Below are positions 14,787 through 23,160 of a stretch of 28,568 bases of DNA, piece by piece (positions within the stretch are counted from its first letter, which is position 1; each line of letters begins with the position of its first letter). The DNA is taken from positions 1 to 28,568 of the forward strand of contig JASLXP010000392.1 of assembly GCA_030740295.1 (NCBI GenBank), written 5' to 3'. The stretch comes from Planctomycetota bacterium. GTDB taxonomy: Bacteria; Planctomycetota; PUPC01; JACPCR01. Under the pieces are notes generated by a model. That model saw only the letters and a list, made by a program, of their open reading frames with translations. It was not told the DNA's origin and searched no databases. Made by a program: the position numbers and the translations under genes.

Positions 14787-17357
14787 TCACTTTTTTATCA
14801 GCCTTGCTTCGCCCCAGAAGGTGTAGTCGCCGTAGAGGCCGTCTCCGGCTTCTTCAGTGAGGAGCACTAACATTTTTCCGCCTGCGATATCGACGACTAC
14901 CGATTTGACGGGCGTGCCGAGTTTCATAACGCCGCTGTTGTAATTTTCTTTGCCGTCGACAACCACGCGGAAGATTGCAGACGACTTCTGGTCTTTGTTT
15001 GCGAAGCCGGCCGCAGCGGCGAAGGTCACGGCGCCTTCGGGGATGTGATATTTGATGGTCGTCTCGGCGTGGGCCCACAGGCTCTTCTTGTAGAGCTGTC
15101 CGGAGTCGTTGGGGCCCGAATACAGGTTCAGGTCGTTGGAATTGAAATCCGGGAACCAGACTTTGCCCCGGAATTTGATCTGCGGAATCCAGCCCGGTTG
15201 CGGCATCTCGATTGGCTTGATGTCGGCCAGCCAGAGAATCTTGTCAGCGGGCGCACCGGCCACTGTTTTGGGGTAGACGACACGAGGCATGGCCGCGGCG
15301 ACCGCCGTATCCGTGCCTTCTTCAACGGCGGCCGGCGCGTACTTGAGTAGCACACCATCTCCCGGCTTCAATTTGACGGAGGCGGCTCCGGACACCCACT
15401 TCAAATCGGATCGTTTCGACACCACGGTGTCTTCGGTGATTGGGACTTCCTTGTCAGCAAACAGATCCCGGAGCGATGCGGTAACGTCGAGATTGTAGAG
15501 ACGCCCATTCGCCGATTGATCGGTGTCCTTGTTGACCAGGTAAAAATACTGGGCGGGATCATCCTTGCGATTGAGCCTGAATGCTTCCAGGAGAGGAGAG
15601 CCGGCCACAAACGCATAGCGCCCGCCCCACGTGCACTCAGCTAACAGGCCGGCGTTTTTCAAGATGCTTGCAGCGGCCTCGCCTGCCGCGGCCCACTTGC
15701 CGTCCAGCGGCAGAAGCGTGACGGGGTCAACAAGGGCATCGTGTTTCGGAAACGGCGTCTGGTAAGTCCAGAAAAAGAGTCCTCTGGCCTGGAAAGCGGC
15801 TGCCAGGTGCATCATGCAGCGGATCTGTGACGGCAACGGACTGCTGAAATAAGCGTTGACATTTTCAGGGTCGCCGAAGGAAGGCATGATGAAGTAGTAC
15901 GGGCCTTTGCCGCGGCTCAGCCCGCGCAGCGTCTCCGTGAGAGCCGGAGCACTGCCGTAGGGGCGCGTGATTCCGCTCAAGTATTTCTTGATGCCGTACC
16001 AGCGCATCATGCGCACGACATTTCCTGTTTCACTGAGCGGCGTCCATGTGTCCCACCAGGAATTGCAGCCCTCAACGCCGCCGTCACCGATCATGCAGGT
16101 AGTCCAGACTTTGTCCGGGTATTTCTCGACCAGCCGGGTGTAGTCTTTGATGTAACGCTCCTCCTGCCCCTTGTGCGGCTCGTCGCCGATGAATCCGCCG
16201 ATGACATTCGGGTGCGAGACATTGCCCTTCGCCCCTTCCCCGCGAGTGAAACAGCGGATGCCGTACTGCCCGGCGATCTCGATGCTTTCGACCGGCATGC
16301 CAATGGCACAAATGATGGTGTTGAAATGATGGCGGCGTAGATCGTTGCACGCGGCATGCATGTAGGTGTTCCACCAGACCTCGGGCAAGCCCTGCCATCC
16401 AAAATAATACCAGTAGACCCCTGTCAAGATTTTGGGCATGGTGATCTGCTCATGGGTCACCGTGCCTTTGGCATGCACAGCGAGTGGGAGCGTCTTTCCC
16501 GTGGGCTGGAACGTGATGCGATAGAGGCCTTCGGGAATTTTTCCAATGTTGATATCGACTTCCTTTGCAGTTTCCGCCTCGATGGCTGCTGGCTTCATGG
16601 CCTTCTTCGAGACAACCTTGTCATCAAAGGTCGCCACCTCGATGCCCAGTTGTGCCTTCTGAGTCACATCCGCGTGGTTGTGCAGGCGAACTTTCAGATT
16701 CACGTCCTTGTCGGGAGAAAACACCAGGGCCCGACCGTCACCAGTCACCGGCTCAAGAACCAGGAACTGGGCCGGGTCGAGGTGGGTATCGAGTTTGACG
16801 TCATCGAAATAGACGTTGTGAACCATTCCCCGCTGATACAGGGCAATTGGCCCCGGTGTCATCTCAAGCTCATCGAACTGCCCTTCGAACTTACCATCGA
16901 CAAAGAAGCGAACGGTCGGCCCGACAACCACGATTTTCAGCCGGCTCGGTTTGTGGGTGACACGATTGCGCGAGAAGCCGCGCCCTTTGGCGCCTTTTGG
17001 GCCGCTGAGCTCGAGCCGGCCCGGCTTTCGGAGGTAGACGCGATACCCGTTACGGAATTGGAAACCCACGTGTGACCCGGACATGTCATACTCGCGGCGC
17101 ACGGTGGCTTCGATCGAAAAGTTGAGAACCTGCTCATTGCCCAGTTCCATCACAGCGTTCTTGCCCAGTTCCAGAACCGTGTTGTCGCCATTCTTTTCAA
17201 GCTCGGAGCTGGGTGTCCCTCTTCCGCCACTGGATGACAGCTTCCAGCTTTCAGGCAGCCCGTTCTCGAAATCACAGGTCATCTCCTTAGCGGCTGTTGT
17301 GGAAGAGACGATGAGCAACACCATCGCGATTGGCAAAAGTCTTCCAGGCCATTTCAT
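14787..17357 (-). CDS. Secreted LamG-like / TIM-barrel glycoside hydrolase-like protein with NPCBM-like tail
   Basis: The 856-residue product has a signal peptide (MKWPGRLLPIAMVLLIVSS, cleavage near TAA at residue 23). A concanavalin-like lectin/LamG domain spans about 27-195 (FQFRNGYRVYLRK, VRFFVDGKFEGQFDELEM, HNVYFDDVKLD). A central TIM-barrel-like domain spans about 310-600, with VYWYYFGWQGLPEVWW and IGGFIGDEPHKG. The GDEP element near residue 389 sits at a strand end where clan GH-A-like proteins place a catalytic acid. The C-terminus from about 700 resembles an NPCBM carbohydrate-binding module (AHAETTIKYHIPEGAVTF, then SAIFRVVVDGKENYNSG). A good ribosome-binding site, TGAGGA at 17365-17370 read on the minus strand, lies 7 bases before the start. 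Its stop overlaps a GTG of the DUF4838 gene. Substrate and exact GH family are unknown; exported action on a plant-, algal- or animal-type glycan is likely. Confidence 0.83.
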   Translation of the reverse strand: MKWPGRLLPIAMVLLIVSSTTAAKEMTCDFENGLPESWKLSSSGGRGTPSSELEKNGDNTVLELGKNAVMELGNEQVLNFSIEATVRREYDMSGSHVGFQFRNGYRVYLRKPGRLELSGPKGAKGRGFSRNRVTHKPSRLKIVVVGPTVRFFVDGKFEGQFDELEMTPGPIALYQRGMVHNVYFDDVKLDTHLDPAQFLVLEPVTGDGRALVFSPDKDVNLKVRLHNHADVTQKAQLGIEVATFDDKVVSKKAMKPAAIEAETAKEVDINIGKIPEGLYRITFQPTGKTLPLAVHAKGTVTHEQITMPKILTGVYWYYFGWQGLPEVWWNTYMHAACNDLRRHHFNTIICAIGMPVESIEIAGQYGIRCFTRGEGAKGNVSHPNVIGGFIGDEPHKGQEERYIKDYTRLVEKYPDKVWTTCMIGDGGVEGCNSWWDTWTPLSETGNVVRMMRWYGIKKYLSGITRPYGSAPALTETLRGLSRGKGPYYFIMPSFGDPENVNAYFSSPLPSQIRCMMHLAAAFQARGLFFWTYQTPFPKHDALVDPVTLLPLDGKWAAAGEAAASILKNAGLLAECTWGGRYAFVAGSPLLEAFRLNRKDDPAQYFYLVNKDTDQSANGRLYNLDVTASLRDLFADKEVPITEDTVVSKRSDLKWVSGAASVKLKPGDGVLLKYAPAAVEEGTDTAVAAAMPRVVYPKTVAGAPADKILWLADIKPIEMPQPGWIPQIKFRGKVWFPDFNSNDLNLYSGPNDSGQLYKKSLWAHAETTIKYHIPEGAVTFAAAAGFANKDQKSSAIFRVVVDGKENYNSGVMKLGTPVKSVVVDIAGGKMLVLLTEEAGDGLYGDYTFWGEARLIKK

Positions 17358-17451
17358 GGCTTTTTCCTCAGTATTGATTGGTTTTCTGTCGGTCTGCGCC
17401 TGAAGGCGACACTATTCTGCGCTACAGATTTCTACTTCGCATATGGTGCAA

Positions 17452-17471
17452 TCAGCCCTACAGCGTTGGAT
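17452..17471 (+). repeat. CCTACAGCGTTGG-type intergenic motif, copy 2
   Basis: TCAGCCCTACAGCGTTGGAT repeats the motif found after the A2M gene and near 24377. Here it lies about 75 bases left of the nested palindrome; I found no clear inverted partner on the right. Confidence 0.55.
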
Positions 17472-17544
17472 TCATTCGTACTAAGGTTGAATGAAGATCT
17501 GGCGAATTCGGCTGCGACTCACCTGCTGGTCGAAGAATCTAGCG

Positions 17545-17822
17545 GGTCAAGACGGGAGAGCTTTTACGGTTTTAAGAAATGGGAATCCTCTTGTTCAGGG
17601 GCGAAGCCCCGGTCGTTTGCCTAGCCCAGCCCAACGGGCTGGGTCTGAGAAAGATAGCAATTCAGGGGCAACGCCCCGGCCATTTGCAGCATGTCAGTCG
17701 TGCAAATGGTCGGGGCGTTGCCCCTTTGGTTGTCCTTCAATACTTCCCAGCCCGGCGGGCTGGGCTAGGCAAACCGGCGGGGCGTTGCCCCTGAGATCCG
17801 TAAAGACACCCCCGTCTTGACC
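17545..17822. repeat. Nested ~280-base imperfect palindrome with GGGGCGTTGCCCC cores
   Basis: Three pairs of inverted arms are nested. The outer arms are 17545-17569 and 17798-17822 (GGTCAAGACGGG...TTTACGG). The middle arms are about 17596-17643 and 17745-17792, sharing GTTTGCCTAGCCCAGCCC and an internal GCCC/GGGC hairpin. The inner arms are 17664-17688 and 17701-17725, near-perfect over 25 bases with a 12-base loop. The cores AGGGGCAACGCCCC are themselves self-complementary. No transposase is associated. The layout, two direct then two inverted units, matches that of the 9877-10101 cluster although the sequence differs. Confidence 0.85.
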
Positions 17823-18102
17823 TACTGGCGGAGTAGCATCAGTCAGTTTACCGCAATCTGCTCTGAAGCGGGCATGTGCCATAAGGTCGGCGCTGTCAAG
17901 TTGTTCTTTTTTCACCGTTTCACTGGTGTGGCAGTAGTGTAGACGATAGTGATGTCACAGAGGCTTTGCGCACCGTGGACGTGTTCGGTTCAGGGCTTAA
18001 AGGTATATACGGATGCTCACGCTGTTTGAGGGGTAAAGTCTAAGAGGCTTTTGACCCTCGAATGGCCTTCGACGGCGGCAAAGAATCCCACCGGCCTTTC
18101 TG

Positions 18103-19323
18103 ATGAATTCACGCTCTTACTCCTTAGCCTCGTTGGCAGAGAAATTCCTTGCACCATCTGTGGCGATTCTTCTGGCCACTGTCCTTTGGCTGCCCACGAT
18201 GCATATCTTCTACTGTCCGGCAGAAAGAGTGGGCCCTTCTCACCAGGGCGTCTCGTCTCAGGCACGTCTCCTCGCCGCCAGGCATCTGAGAATCTGGACC
18301 GAACCGGCTCTCCGAGAGCGTGAGCTGAGAAAGATGCAGGCACGCAATCCCGAGTGGGACTTCATGAGCAGGGCTTTTCTTGTACTCTCGCTCTGCAATA
18401 TGGCACTTCGGGATCCTTCATACCAGAAGCAGGCATGTGATATCAGCGACGTGATTATCGAGAACACCTTGGCGCTGGAACGAGAAAAGGGAATGCATCA
18501 CTTTCTCCTGGGATATGCCGGGCGGACAGGACCCTGGGTGATGCAGCCTGCGCGCAGTCAGTTCATAGACGGCGAAATCGCACTCATGATTGCCGCAAGA
18601 CGACTGGTGGCGGAGAAGGACGGCTACAAGAGCCTGTTGACCGACCGGATTCGTCTCATGACCGAGCGTATGCGCAAAAGTCCTGTGCTCTGCGCCGAAA
18701 GTTACCCAGACGAATGTTGGCTGTTCTGTAATGCCATCAGCCTCGCCGCTATACGCCTCTCCGATGTTTTGGATGGGAGCGATCACTCACAGTTTCTGGC
18801 CCAATGGGTCCGGACGGCGAAAGACAAGTTGATTGACCCTCAAACAGGAGTGCTAATCTCCGCATATGGCGTGGACGGACGGCCGTCACCAGCCGGGTAC
18901 TCACCGGAAGGCACTTCCATCTGGCTTGCCTGTCACATGCTGCAACTCGTCGACAAGACCTTCGCATCTGAGCAGTATCGCCGTGCGAAGAAAGAACTGG
19001 GACGTTCCTTTTTCGGTTTTGGGTATTCGAGGGAGTGGCCGGAATCGAGCCCTGGCGAGATGGATATCGACTCCGGACCGGTTCTGCCGGTCCTCAATGC
19101 CAGTGCGAGCGCCAGCGGGTTGGCCATCGTAGCTGCCTCCGCATTCGATGACTGGCCTTACTTCTCTCAACTCCTTTCCTCTCTGAACCTGGTCGGCTTT
19201 CCTGAAGAAACGAAGGGGCAGCTCGAATACCATGCGAGCAATCCCGTGGGGGACGCCGTGCTCCTCTACTCACTGGTTCTTGGCCCCCTGTTCGGCGAGG
19301 CGAAAGGGAGGGCCGACCAATGA
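18103..19323 (+). CDS. Alpha-helical protein, possibly linalool dehydratase/isomerase-like fold
   Basis: The 406-residue protein has an N-terminal hydrophobic helix (FLAPSVAILLATVLWLPTMHIF, about residues 15-36) acting as signal anchor. The remainder is rich in helix pairs, as in an (alpha/alpha) barrel. Distinct stretches are PARSQFIDGEIALMIAARRLV, a cysteine-rich SPVLCAESYPDECWLFCN (Cys197, Cys205, Cys209), AYGVDGRPSPAGYSPEGTSIW and ASNPVGDAVLLYSLVLGP. These recall proteins annotated with a linalool dehydratase/isomerase-type domain, whose active site uses paired cysteines, but I cannot confirm that. The start is ATG 18103; the frame upstream closes at a TGA at 18052-18054, and no Shine-Dalgarno is visible. 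The stop overlaps the next ATG as ATGA (19320-19323), indicating coupling to a small membrane protein. A terpene substrate should not be assumed. Confidence 0.75.
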   Translation: MNSRSYSLASLAEKFLAPSVAILLATVLWLPTMHIFYCPAERVGPSHQGVSSQARLLAARHLRIWTEPALRERELRKMQARNPEWDFMSRAFLVLSLCNMALRDPSYQKQACDISDVIIENTLALEREKGMHHFLLGYAGRTGPWVMQPARSQFIDGEIALMIAARRLVAEKDGYKSLLTDRIRLMTERMRKSPVLCAESYPDECWLFCNAISLAAIRLSDVLDGSDHSQFLAQWVRTAKDKLIDPQTGVLISAYGVDGRPSPAGYSPEGTSIWLACHMLQLVDKTFASEQYRRAKKELGRSFFGFGYSREWPESSPGEMDIDSGPVLPVLNASASASGLAIVAASAFDDWPYFSQLLSSLNLVGFPEETKGQLEYHASNPVGDAVLLYSLVLGPLFGEAKGRADQ

Positions 19324-19641
19324 GTGAACGCGCGCGGCCCCCTTGCCGGGACTCCGATGGAAGAGATGCCTTTCAGTTCAAAGGAAGGCGATTCATTGGA
19401 TACTCGCTGTTCCTCTCCGCCACATTTCTTCTTTTCCGTTTAGTTAGCTGGGTTCCGTGAATACACATCAGTGCTGTCCGGAACAGAGGCCCTCGGCAGT
19501 CTGCAAAGATTTCTCGGATTTGCCTACATCATCCTCTACTTCCTGTTTGCAGGTGTCGTACCCATTCTCCTGATCGCGTTCTTCCTCTTGAACGCGGCCT
19601 CATTCATAAAACGTCGGCTACTTGTCAGCGAACCCGAGTGA
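19320..19641 (+). pseudogene. Small multi-helix membrane protein gene, apparently frameshifted
   Basis: Starting at the ATGA overlap with the upstream gene, one frame reads 46 residues (19320-19460), with a basic N-terminus and the hydrophobic FIGYSLFLSATFLLF. The +1 frame picks up after a TAG at 19441-19443 and continues to the TGA at 19639-19641, with a long hydrophobic stretch (FAYIILYFLFAGVVPILLIAFFLL) and a basic KRR tail before SEPE. Joining the frames near 19440-19446 (RL | LAGFREYTS) gives one coherent protein of about 106 residues with two or three membrane helices. It could be a sequencing or assembly indel, a recent pseudogene, programmed +1 frameshifting, or two separate small genes (the second from GTG 19471). 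No ribosome-binding site precedes the second part, which favours a single gene. Function is unknown; it probably partners the 406-residue protein. Confidence 0.6.
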
Positions 19642-19833
19642 GCGATCCATTCTGTGAACCGGGCAGGATGGAGTGATCTGGTTTTTTATCCGAACGGTGT
19701 GTTGCACAGCGATAGCGCTGCCTGGCAAACAAACGGATAGTGGTTTTCGCCGCGGGCGCAATGCTTTGCCGGTAGCCTTCATGGCTGTGGGCTGCGACCG
19801 CCGTCGAGACGAACGGCCGCTGCCTATCGTGTT

Positions 19834-22800
19834 TTACCGTTCCAGGTCTCTTGATTGAGATTTCAATGCGCTGTAAAGCTCCGAGAGGCGTCGGCGGTGG
19901 GCGTTGAACGTGTCTTGCGCGGAGTTCATGTTAATCGTTGCGTAAGACTTCTGAATTTCTGCTTCGGTGGACTCAAGGCGGCCTTTTTTCGCGGCAAGGG
20001 TGCGGACAACCTGGGTCGCCGTAGCGTCCTCAAGGCCGAAGCGAAAAGAACAGACACGGAGAGTCGGCAACAATCCCTGGAGATCGTAGTCGGGGTAAAA
20101 GAGCGTGAAGAAAGTGCTGTCAATATTGAAGAGGCGGGCTTTTCGCTTTTTTCGGTAAGCCGGATCGAGAACGTGGGACCACACCATGCCGCCGTAATAG
20201 GTGAGGCCGTCTGCGCCCTTCATGTAAGTATCGAGGATGAGGTATCTGGCCTGGGAGCGAGGCCGGGTGGACCAAGCGTATGGGCCGGGCCCGCAGACGT
20301 ATGGCCATATCTGTTCTCCCGCTTGATGCCGTTCGTCCCTGAATTTCTTCGAGAAGTAAATTGGATCGTCATCGGCTACAGGCACGCTCCAACGGCTGAG
20401 GAAGAAATTGTAGAGCGGAATCCAGAGCCCCATGGTATTTACGCCCAGGTGTTTGTTGAATACTCCATATCCGTTAATGGCAACGGTCATCTTGAAACCG
20501 CAGCGCTTGTATATGCGCGCGCGGGGAAGCCAGCCTTCGTAATCAGCTATCTCGTCCGCATGGCGGCAGAAAAGCTTGTCCGCCAACTCAAGCTCTCTGA
20601 GCTTCGTTCTCATTACCGGTGCTATTAATTCCCAGGCTTCGTATTCATCCGCAACAATCTTGCGGATTTCGTGGGTACGAATGTGGTTCAGGGAGTTAGT
20701 CAGCATGAGGTCGATGCATCCGGAGGCCCGCACGGCTTCAACTTCCTTTTTGAACTCTGACGCGTCGACGGTCGGATTGCCTTTGGCATCCGTTGAGATT
20801 CTTATCGCGCTCACGTCGAGAGAGTAGGCATTGGCGCCGAACTCGGCCCGCTGGCGGAGGAGGACAGGAAGCCGCTGGTAATAAGTGGCATCGTCCCATT
20901 CGTAATAGAGTTTTAGCTCGGATTTGTTTCCGCCCATCGGATAGAAGCCAAGGCTCGGCTTGTCTGGCAGGACGAGGGAGAGGACTTCTGCTTCCAACTG
21001 GATGACTCGTTCCCCTCCGTCGTATCGAAGGTGTGCCTGATGTTTCTGCAGCCCCGGTTTCGCTGCCTTCGTGACGGGCACACTGATCCAGATGGCCAGA
21101 AGAGTGCCTTTCTCCAAATTGGCAGGAAGCTCTGAAAATGCAGCGTCGTGAATGGGTTTGACCAGGGGGGTATCCAAATCGTCTGCCTCGAACTTCCACG
21201 GCACAAAACGGCAGACCCCTCCAGGAGGCGCCTTAAGTTTGAGGCCAGACACCGGGCAGTTGGCGCGAAGAAGGAACAGAAAATCTGCATGGCCATTTGG
21301 ATAGGCAATGGCGGTGAAAGAGCCGCTATGATCGCGAAGCCCGGACCATGGTTGGGGCATCCGATCTGTCCAGGAGTATGCAGCGATGGAGATATCGGGA
21401 CGTGTCAGGTCAGGCCCGGCGCGACCCAGAAGGTCGACCACAGCCGAGCGTGTCGCTCGTATCGTGTTGCCAACAACTGCCAGGACGGGCGTGCTCCCTT
21501 CCTTTTCAAAGAGGGCGACCGTTCTTCGCTCCTTGTCGAGAGGGTAGGTGTCAAAGACGCGATGCGAGCGATTAAACTGATCGAGGAGGGGATTCGTTCC
21601 GGGCTCGCCAACCAGAACGATCAGGATGGAAGAGTCCGGCTTGCCGGCCATTAATCCAAAATACGGAGCAAAACCTTGCGACGTGCGAACTGTTCCGCCT
21701 AGACCCGCCGCCAGCCGATTCCACAGTTCAGTTCGGTCAGGAAAATTCACCTCGGGGGTCACGACCACCACATTTCTTTCAGCTAACAGGTCCCGAAGAC
21801 GTTCTGAATTGAAGGATGGCGGCTCCTCCGTGGCCTGATGCGGAACGTGAAGCGTCGCATTGAACTGGCGAGACAACGCATCGCCGTCGGCAGGCTTGTC
21901 GTCTTCTCCTCCGAAGTAACAGACGGTTCTTATTCGACGGTTCTGGCCTGCCGGGAGAGTTCTGAACCTGCCGGCAGGCTGAACCGAGTTGGTATAAGCG
22001 CCCCGGTCTTCAAGGTAATGATAGACCGGCATCAACTGGAGACCCGCCCCCCATTTCTTCTTAACGCCCAGGTCGCTGGTTCTCCGGTCGATGAAGAAAG
22101 CAACCCAGGCGTTCCTGGTAATGGCTTGAGCCCAAAAGTTGCTGAAAGTAGTTTTCTGATAGGGTTCGAGGACGATGCGTTTCTTGTTGTTGAGCGTGAT
22201 GTCAACAGGTGCAACGCGGGGAGGCTTGCCTTTCTGCCCCATCACGAGCTTCCATGGCTGACTGACCGAGTCCACCCGAATCCCGCCAAAGAGGACGCGC
22301 GCTCGGGGTACGTCCTCTCCCAGATTCATCGACACATCGAAAAAGAATCGTTTGCCGAAGCGGGGAAACGAAAAGGACTGCCGGGCCGTACATGGAGCGA
22401 CGACCTTGGAGACTCGCCAGGGGCCGGGATGGAACAGTGTAACCACCGCTCTGACTGGCCCTCCCCAAGCCTTCAGATTGCCGGAGCCAAGACCAATCGC
22501 TCCCTGAACGGCAAACGGCAGACCTTCATCGGCAAATGGAACGTTTACCCCTCCTTCGCCACTCTTGATGACTGGGCCTTCCTCAATGCCGGGCCCAGGG
22601 TCTTCAGCTTCCCCGAAGAGCGCCTCCATCTCCTCATCTTCCGACACTTTTGGAGTCAACTTCGGCTGAACGACAGCGAGTGTTTCAGACTTCACGACCT
22701 TGGCCGAATACGCGGGTGTGGTTACCTCAACGACGTTGCCGTTGATTCGAACGCGACAAGGTGGTTTCTCACTGTTCCGCTTCGTGTCCATAAAGCGAAA

Positions 22801-23160
22801 CCGGAGCCTGCGGACCTCAAAGGGCTTTAGGTCAACGATCAGGGCGACTTCCGATCGGAAACCTTCAACATGGCCGAATCGGTCGAGCTGGCAGAGCAGT
22901 GTCTTGCCGGATTCTTCCACGACTTTGACATCCTGAATTTTCTGCTCCAACTCAGGCGGAACGTCCAGGTCCGGAAGCGACACGGCGACAAGCTCGTTCA
23001 GTCTCTCCACGTCGAGAGTGTTGCGCAGAAGAAGCTCCCTTTCAGCAACCACTCCGGAAAAAGCCAACTCAGTGGTCAGCAGGCACAGAAAGATGGTTGA
23101 GAGTATCGGTGTGTGGGTGGAAGAAAGCATAGGCGTGAAAGGATTCCGGACCATTCTCAT
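19834..23160 (-). CDS. Large secreted protein with DUF4091-like glycoside hydrolase-type C-terminus
   Basis: The 1108-residue protein has an N-terminal basic stretch and hydrophobic core (PILSTIFLCLLTTELAFSG, cleavage near residue 38). Residues from about 40 to 650 are beta-rich and include an acidic low-complexity insert (SEDEEMEALFGEAEDPGPG near 175-195). From about 750 onward a TIM-barrel-like region appears: YEWDDATYYQRLPVLLRQR, TVAINGYGVFNKHLG, then RYLILDTYMKGADGLTYYGG and SFRFGLEDATATQVVRTL. The last two match the DUF4091 signature of a mobile barrel end followed by an R-x-G-x-ED helix. DUF4091 domains occur in putative glycosidases; the reaction is unproven. The start overlaps the stop of the upstream 396-residue gene as ATGA (23157-23160), so the two are coupled. 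A start at residue 11 would also give a signal peptide. Confidence 0.82.
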   Translation of the reverse strand: MRMVRNPFTPMLSSTHTPILSTIFLCLLTTELAFSGVVAERELLLRNTLDVERLNELVAVSLPDLDVPPELEQKIQDVKVVEESGKTLLCQLDRFGHVEGFRSEVALIVDLKPFEVRRLRFRFMDTKRNSEKPPCRVRINGNVVEVTTPAYSAKVVKSETLAVVQPKLTPKVSEDEEMEALFGEAEDPGPGIEEGPVIKSGEGGVNVPFADEGLPFAVQGAIGLGSGNLKAWGGPVRAVVTLFHPGPWRVSKVVAPCTARQSFSFPRFGKRFFFDVSMNLGEDVPRARVLFGGIRVDSVSQPWKLVMGQKGKPPRVAPVDITLNNKKRIVLEPYQKTTFSNFWAQAITRNAWVAFFIDRRTSDLGVKKKWGAGLQLMPVYHYLEDRGAYTNSVQPAGRFRTLPAGQNRRIRTVCYFGGEDDKPADGDALSRQFNATLHVPHQATEEPPSFNSERLRDLLAERNVVVVTPEVNFPDRTELWNRLAAGLGGTVRTSQGFAPYFGLMAGKPDSSILIVLVGEPGTNPLLDQFNRSHRVFDTYPLDKERRTVALFEKEGSTPVLAVVGNTIRATRSAVVDLLGRAGPDLTRPDISIAAYSWTDRMPQPWSGLRDHSGSFTAIAYPNGHADFLFLLRANCPVSGLKLKAPPGGVCRFVPWKFEADDLDTPLVKPIHDAAFSELPANLEKGTLLAIWISVPVTKAAKPGLQKHQAHLRYDGGERVIQLEAEVLSLVLPDKPSLGFYPMGGNKSELKLYYEWDDATYYQRLPVLLRQRAEFGANAYSLDVSAIRISTDAKGNPTVDASEFKKEVEAVRASGCIDLMLTNSLNHIRTHEIRKIVADEYEAWELIAPVMRTKLRELELADKLFCRHADEIADYEGWLPRARIYKRCGFKMTVAINGYGVFNKHLGVNTMGLWIPLYNFFLSRWSVPVADDDPIYFSKKFRDERHQAGEQIWPYVCGPGPYAWSTRPRSQARYLILDTYMKGADGLTYYGGMVWSHVLDPAYRKKRKARLFNIDSTFFTLFYPDYDLQGLLPTLRVCSFRFGLEDATATQVVRTLAAKKGRLESTEAEIQKSYATINMNSAQDTFNAHRRRLSELYSALKSQSRDLER

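Larger units (their letters stand above)
17358..18102. other. Non-coding divergent intergenic region (about 745 bases)
   Basis: The region separates divergently transcribed genes and should hold the minus-strand operon's promoter near 17372-17450 and that of the 18103 gene near 18000. I see no convincing protein-coding frame; the short open frames over 17491-17915 run through palindromic repeats. It holds one CCTACAGCGTTGG motif and one nested palindrome. From 17830 to 18102 I see nothing further that I can name. Confidence 0.75.

Noticed and set aside
16356..17075. Plus-strand open frame of 239 codons opposite the LamG/TIM-barrel gene
   Set aside because: It is antisense to recognisable lectin-like and barrel sequence and shows no domain of its own.
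17491..17915. Open frames across the 17.5-17.9 kb region on both strands
   Set aside because: They are translations of the palindromic repeats, with Gly/Pro/Arg-rich low-complexity products.
17900..17935. Intrinsic terminator at CACCGTTTCACTGGTG
   Set aside because: The stem is only four base pairs and the T run is before, not after, the hairpin in the plus-strand reading; no gene ends there.
21838..22830. Plus-strand open frame of 330 codons opposite the DUF4091-like gene
   Set aside because: The opposite strand has a continuous secreted protein with coherent domains; the plus-strand translation has no motif or signal.
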